A stretch of 45,581 bases of DNA from Prevotella sp. Its GTDB lineage: Bacteria; Bacteroidota; Bacteroidia; Bacteroidales; Bacteroidaceae. Both the position numbers and the translations under genes were made by a program. The notes below the pieces were generated by a model, which worked only from the letters and a program-made list of their open reading frames with translations, was not told where the DNA came from and searched no databases. The stretch is taken from positions 1 to 45,581 of the forward strand of contig JAGAYI010000025.1 in NCBI GenBank assembly GCA_017940545.1. The letters run 5' to 3'. Below are positions 43,646 through 45,581 of the stretch, piece by piece (position 1 is the first letter of the stretch; every line of letters starts with the position of its first letter).

Positions 43646-45184
43646 ATGAAACGAATAAAAATAGCCGACATCCTCAAGTCAACTGATTACGGAAAAGAAG
43701 TCTGTGTCAAAGGCTGGGTGCGCACTCATCGCTCGTCAAAGGCCGTTGACTTCATCGCACTCAACGATGGCTCGACCATCAAGAACGTTCAGGTTGTCGT
43801 TGAACCCGAAAACTGTCCTGTATGCGGAGACTCCGTCTCCGCCCCCTCTCTCAAGGACATTACCACCGGTTCCTGCATTTCCGTCATAGGCACCCTCGTG
43901 GAGTCCCCGGCAGCAGGCCAGCCCTCAGAGGTCCAGGCCAAGGAGATTGAAATCTACGGCCTCTGCGACAATACCTACCCCATGCAGAAAAAAGGCCAGT
44001 CCTTCGAGGTCATGCGTAAGAATGCCCACATGCGTCTCCGCACCAATACGTTCGGAGCTGTCATGCGCATCCGTCATAACATGGCCATGGCCATTCACAC
44101 CTATTTCCATGAGCATGGCTTCTACTACTTCCACACCCCGCTCATCACTGCCAGCGACTGTGAGGGCGCAGGCAACATGTTCCAAGTTACCACCAAGAAC
44201 CTCTATGACCTGAAGAAAGACGAGAACGGAAAAATCATCTACGACGACGACTTCTTCGGCGAACAGACATCACTCACCGTCAGCGGACAGCTCGAAGGTG
44301 AGCTCGGAGCAACAGCCCTCGGTGCTATCTACACCTTCGGACCCACCTTCCGCGCCGAGAACAGCAACACGCCGCGTCACCTCGCGGAGTTCTGGATGGT
44401 TGAGCCCGAGGTGGCCTTCCTCGACCAGGAAGGACTCATGGATCTCGAAGAAGACTTTATTAAATATTGTGTGCGTTGGGCACTCGACAACTGCAAGGAC
44501 GACCTTGAGTTCCTCAATAAGATGATCGACAAGACGCTCCTTGCTCGCCTCGAAGGCGTACTAAAGGAAACCTTCGTCCGTTTGCCCTATACTGAAGGTA
44601 TCAACATCCTTCAGCAGGCCATCCGAGACGGGCACCACTTTGAGTTCCCCTGCAACTGGGGTGACGACCTGGCAAGCGAACACGAGCGCTACCTCGTAGA
44701 GGAGCACTTCAAGAAGCCGGTCATCATGACCGACTACCCCTCTGCCATCAAGTCCTTCTACATGAAGCAGAACGCACCCGTTCCCGCTTCCACTTCTTGT
44801 GGTTCCGCTTCCATTTCTTCCGCTTCCTCTCCCGCCGGTCCTGTATGCGGAGGCTCCGCCTCCGCCGTTCCTTCGGTAGGCTATCGTGGCGCTGTGGCTC
44901 CCGGCCCCACCATGCAAGGCACCGACGTCCTATTCCCCCAGATAGGAGAAATCATTGGCGGTTCCGTTCGTGAGGAAAGCTACGAGAAACTGATGAACGA
45001 GGTCACCAGCCGGAAAATGGACACCACCCACCTTTGGTGGTATCTTGACACCCGCCGTTGGGGCACCTGTCCGCATGCCGGTTTCGGCCTGGGCTTCGAG
45101 CGCCTCATCCTCTTCGTCACAGGTATGCAGAACATCCGCGACGTCATCCCGTTCCCAAGAACGCCGAAGAATGCTGAGTTCTAA
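43646..45184 (+). CDS. asnS: Asparaginyl-tRNA synthetase with two in-frame repeat insertions
   Basis: 512 residues, about 45 more than usual (~466). The anticodon-binding OB domain starts [25 protein letters not shown]; class II motifs are complete ([66 protein letters not shown]). It charges tRNA-Asn. Two foreign stretches are present: residues ~57-67 ([11 protein letters not shown]) and ~377-424 ([20 protein letters not shown], then [17 protein letters not shown], then [12 protein letters not shown]). Each contains one palindromic mini-element. The second stretch replaces a short loop between FYMKQN and the conserved [14 protein letters not shown]. Frame is open throughout. Confidence 0.96.
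   Translation: MKRIKIADILKSTDYGKEVCVKGWVRTHRSSKAVDFIALNDGSTIKNVQVVVEPENCPVCGDSVSAPSLKDITTGSCISVIGTLVESPAAGQPSEVQAKEIEIYGLCDNTYPMQKKGQSFEVMRKNAHMRLRTNTFGAVMRIRHNMAMAIHTYFHEHGFYYFHTPLITASDCEGAGNMFQVTTKNLYDLKKDENGKIIYDDDFFGEQTSLTVSGQLEGELGATALGAIYTFGPTFRAENSNTPRHLAEFWMVEPEVAFLDQEGLMDLEEDFIKYCVRWALDNCKDDLEFLNKMIDKTLLARLEGVLKETFVRLPYTEGINILQQAIRDGHHFEFPCNWGDDLASEHERYLVEEHFKKPVIMTDYPSAIKSFYMKQNAPVPASTSCGSASISSASSPAGPVCGGSASAVPSVGYRGAVAPGPTMQGTDVLFPQIGEIIGGSVREESYEKLMNEVTSRKMDTTHLWWYLDTRRWGTCPHAGFGLGFERLILFVTGMQNIRDVIPFPRTPKNAEF
43817..43842 (+). repeat. Palindromic mini-element inside asnS (first)
   Basis: Head CCTGTAT, arm GCGGAGAC (43824-43831), loop TCC, arm GTCTCCGC (43835-43842), in frame as PVCGDSVSA. 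There is no long pyrimidine tract before it, so this may be the minimal form. Confidence 0.88.
44840..44865 (+). repeat. Palindromic mini-element inside asnS (second)
   Basis: Head CCTGTAT, arm GCGGAGGC (44847-44854), loop TCC, arm GCCTCCGC (44858-44865), in frame as PVCGGSASA. It differs from the first asnS copy by a paired change (GAC/GTC to GGC/GCC). It is preceded by TTCCGCTTCC-type pyrimidine repeats (44780-44833). Confidence 0.9.
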
Positions 45185-45422
45185 ACCAGGAAGGCAGACT
45201 CCTATATATATAATAAGGTATCATAGTGTGCCTGCCACCTCCCGGTTACCACTACAGTAACAACAATAACAATAATCACTATAAAATTTATAAAATCTAA
45301 AAAAACTATAAAAGGAACCCCCGTTTTAAGGAAAACTCAGTAAAAACTCCGTAGAAAAGCATTTTTTAGGCATTTTTCGAAAAAAAAGTTATAAAATCCT
45401 TGCAAGTTATCGGATTTATGCC
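45185..45422 (+). other. AT-rich intergenic region after asnS
   Basis: No gene or clear terminator is visible. It contains CTATATATATAATAAG, nearly the same string that precedes the palindrome at 42067, and several CTATAAAA-type near repeats (45281-45318). Confidence 0.5.
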
Positions 45423-45430
45423 TATATTTG
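45423..45430 (+). promoter_or_regulatory. Promoter of the last gene
   Basis: TATATTTG at 45423-45430 with a CTTG 20 nt upstream. The leader would be about 88 nt, longer than for most genes here. Confidence 0.65.
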
Positions 45431-45524
45431 CACCCAAAAACGTAACTCTGCATAAGAGATACGGTTAAAAATTGTGAGAGAATCGAGAACAAATAACATT
45501 TTTTATTAACTAATTTTAAATCGT

Positions 45525-45581
45525 ATGAACAAAAGATTTTTGACAGCACTGCTTACTGGAGCTCTGTTCTTGGCTTCCACA
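45525..45581 (+). CDS. Start of an exported protein (cut by window edge)
   Basis: Only 19 codons are visible, MNKRFLTALLTGALFLAST, a clear signal-peptide start. In Bacteroidales this type of N-terminus often opens large surface lipoproteins, but the lipobox and all of the mature protein are outside the window, so no function is assigned. Confidence 0.7.
   Translation, partial: MNKRFLTALLTGALFLAST

Noticed and set aside
43817-44866. PVCGG/CPVC peptides in AsnRS considered as a zinc-binding motif
   Set aside because: The cysteines come from the TGT/TGC codons of the repeat head and arms, and no second matching pair is placed nearby.

Overview
The window is about 45.6 kb of chromosome from a member of the Bacteroidales, most likely a Prevotellaceae-type gut or oral organism. 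The case rests on the promoters (nearly every operon starts behind the Bacteroidetes sigma box TAnnTTTG, often with TTTG 18-20 nt upstream), on weak Shine-Dalgarno signals, and on Bacteroidales-typical families (DUF4923 lipoprotein, DUF3857/transglutaminase pair, OstA-like protein beside SurA-like isomerases, RG-rich RluB-type synthase, TonB-dependent receptor next to a LuxR-type regulator). There are no phage genes, transposases or CRISPR arrays. Most genes are housekeeping genes.

Layout. 1-2.2 kb: the 5' part of a TonB-dependent receptor, a PAS-like/LuxR regulator and a small secreted protein, all on the minus strand, with a twin palindrome in front of the receptor. 2.4-9.6 kb: prolyl oligopeptidase, two translationally coupled DUF3857/transglutaminase-fold proteins, and a DUF4923 lipoprotein with a truncated second copy on the other side of the pair. 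9.7-12.8 kb: L,D-transpeptidase, fused SpmA-SpmB membrane protein, orphan histidine kinase. 12.9-15.2 kb (minus): XRE-cupin regulator followed by an acyl-CoA ligase. 15.4-20.8 kb: yceD-rpmF-fabH-era-(secreted protein)-der-(lipoprotein). 20.8-22.4 kb (minus): MlaE/MlaF-type lipid transporter. 22.8-29.4 kb: lptB, tig, clpP, clpX, recQ. 29.5-36.9 kb: guaB, two parvulin-type isomerases, OstA-like protein, mutL, each overlapping or abutting the next. 36.9-45.6 kb: a shortened OmpA-type barrel protein, two tRNA-Val(UAC) genes flanking paaK plus an ACT-domain gene, purB, an RluB-type synthase, asnS, and the start of a surface protein.

How the genes connect. Several modules build or maintain the envelope (LptB, OstA-like and SurA-like proteins, MlaEF, L,D-transpeptidase). 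Others serve translation and protein quality control (L32, Era, Der, trigger factor, ClpXP, AsnRS, RluB, tRNA-Val).

The most striking signal is in the last 8 kb. A family of 26-bp palindromic mini-elements (7-nt head CCTGTAT, 8-nt arm, 3-nt loop, 8-nt arm) occurs eight times. Arm sequences differ between copies, but pairing is kept by compensatory and wobble changes. Four copies are intergenic near tRNA-Val, one precedes the OMP gene, and three lie inside purB and asnS, all read in the same frame (P/S-V-C...). This resembles in principle the Rickettsia palindromic elements that sit inside protein-coding genes. Era carries a different in-frame insertion that also contains an inverted repeat. 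A second notable signal is a pair of mutually exclusive hairpins between tig and clpP.
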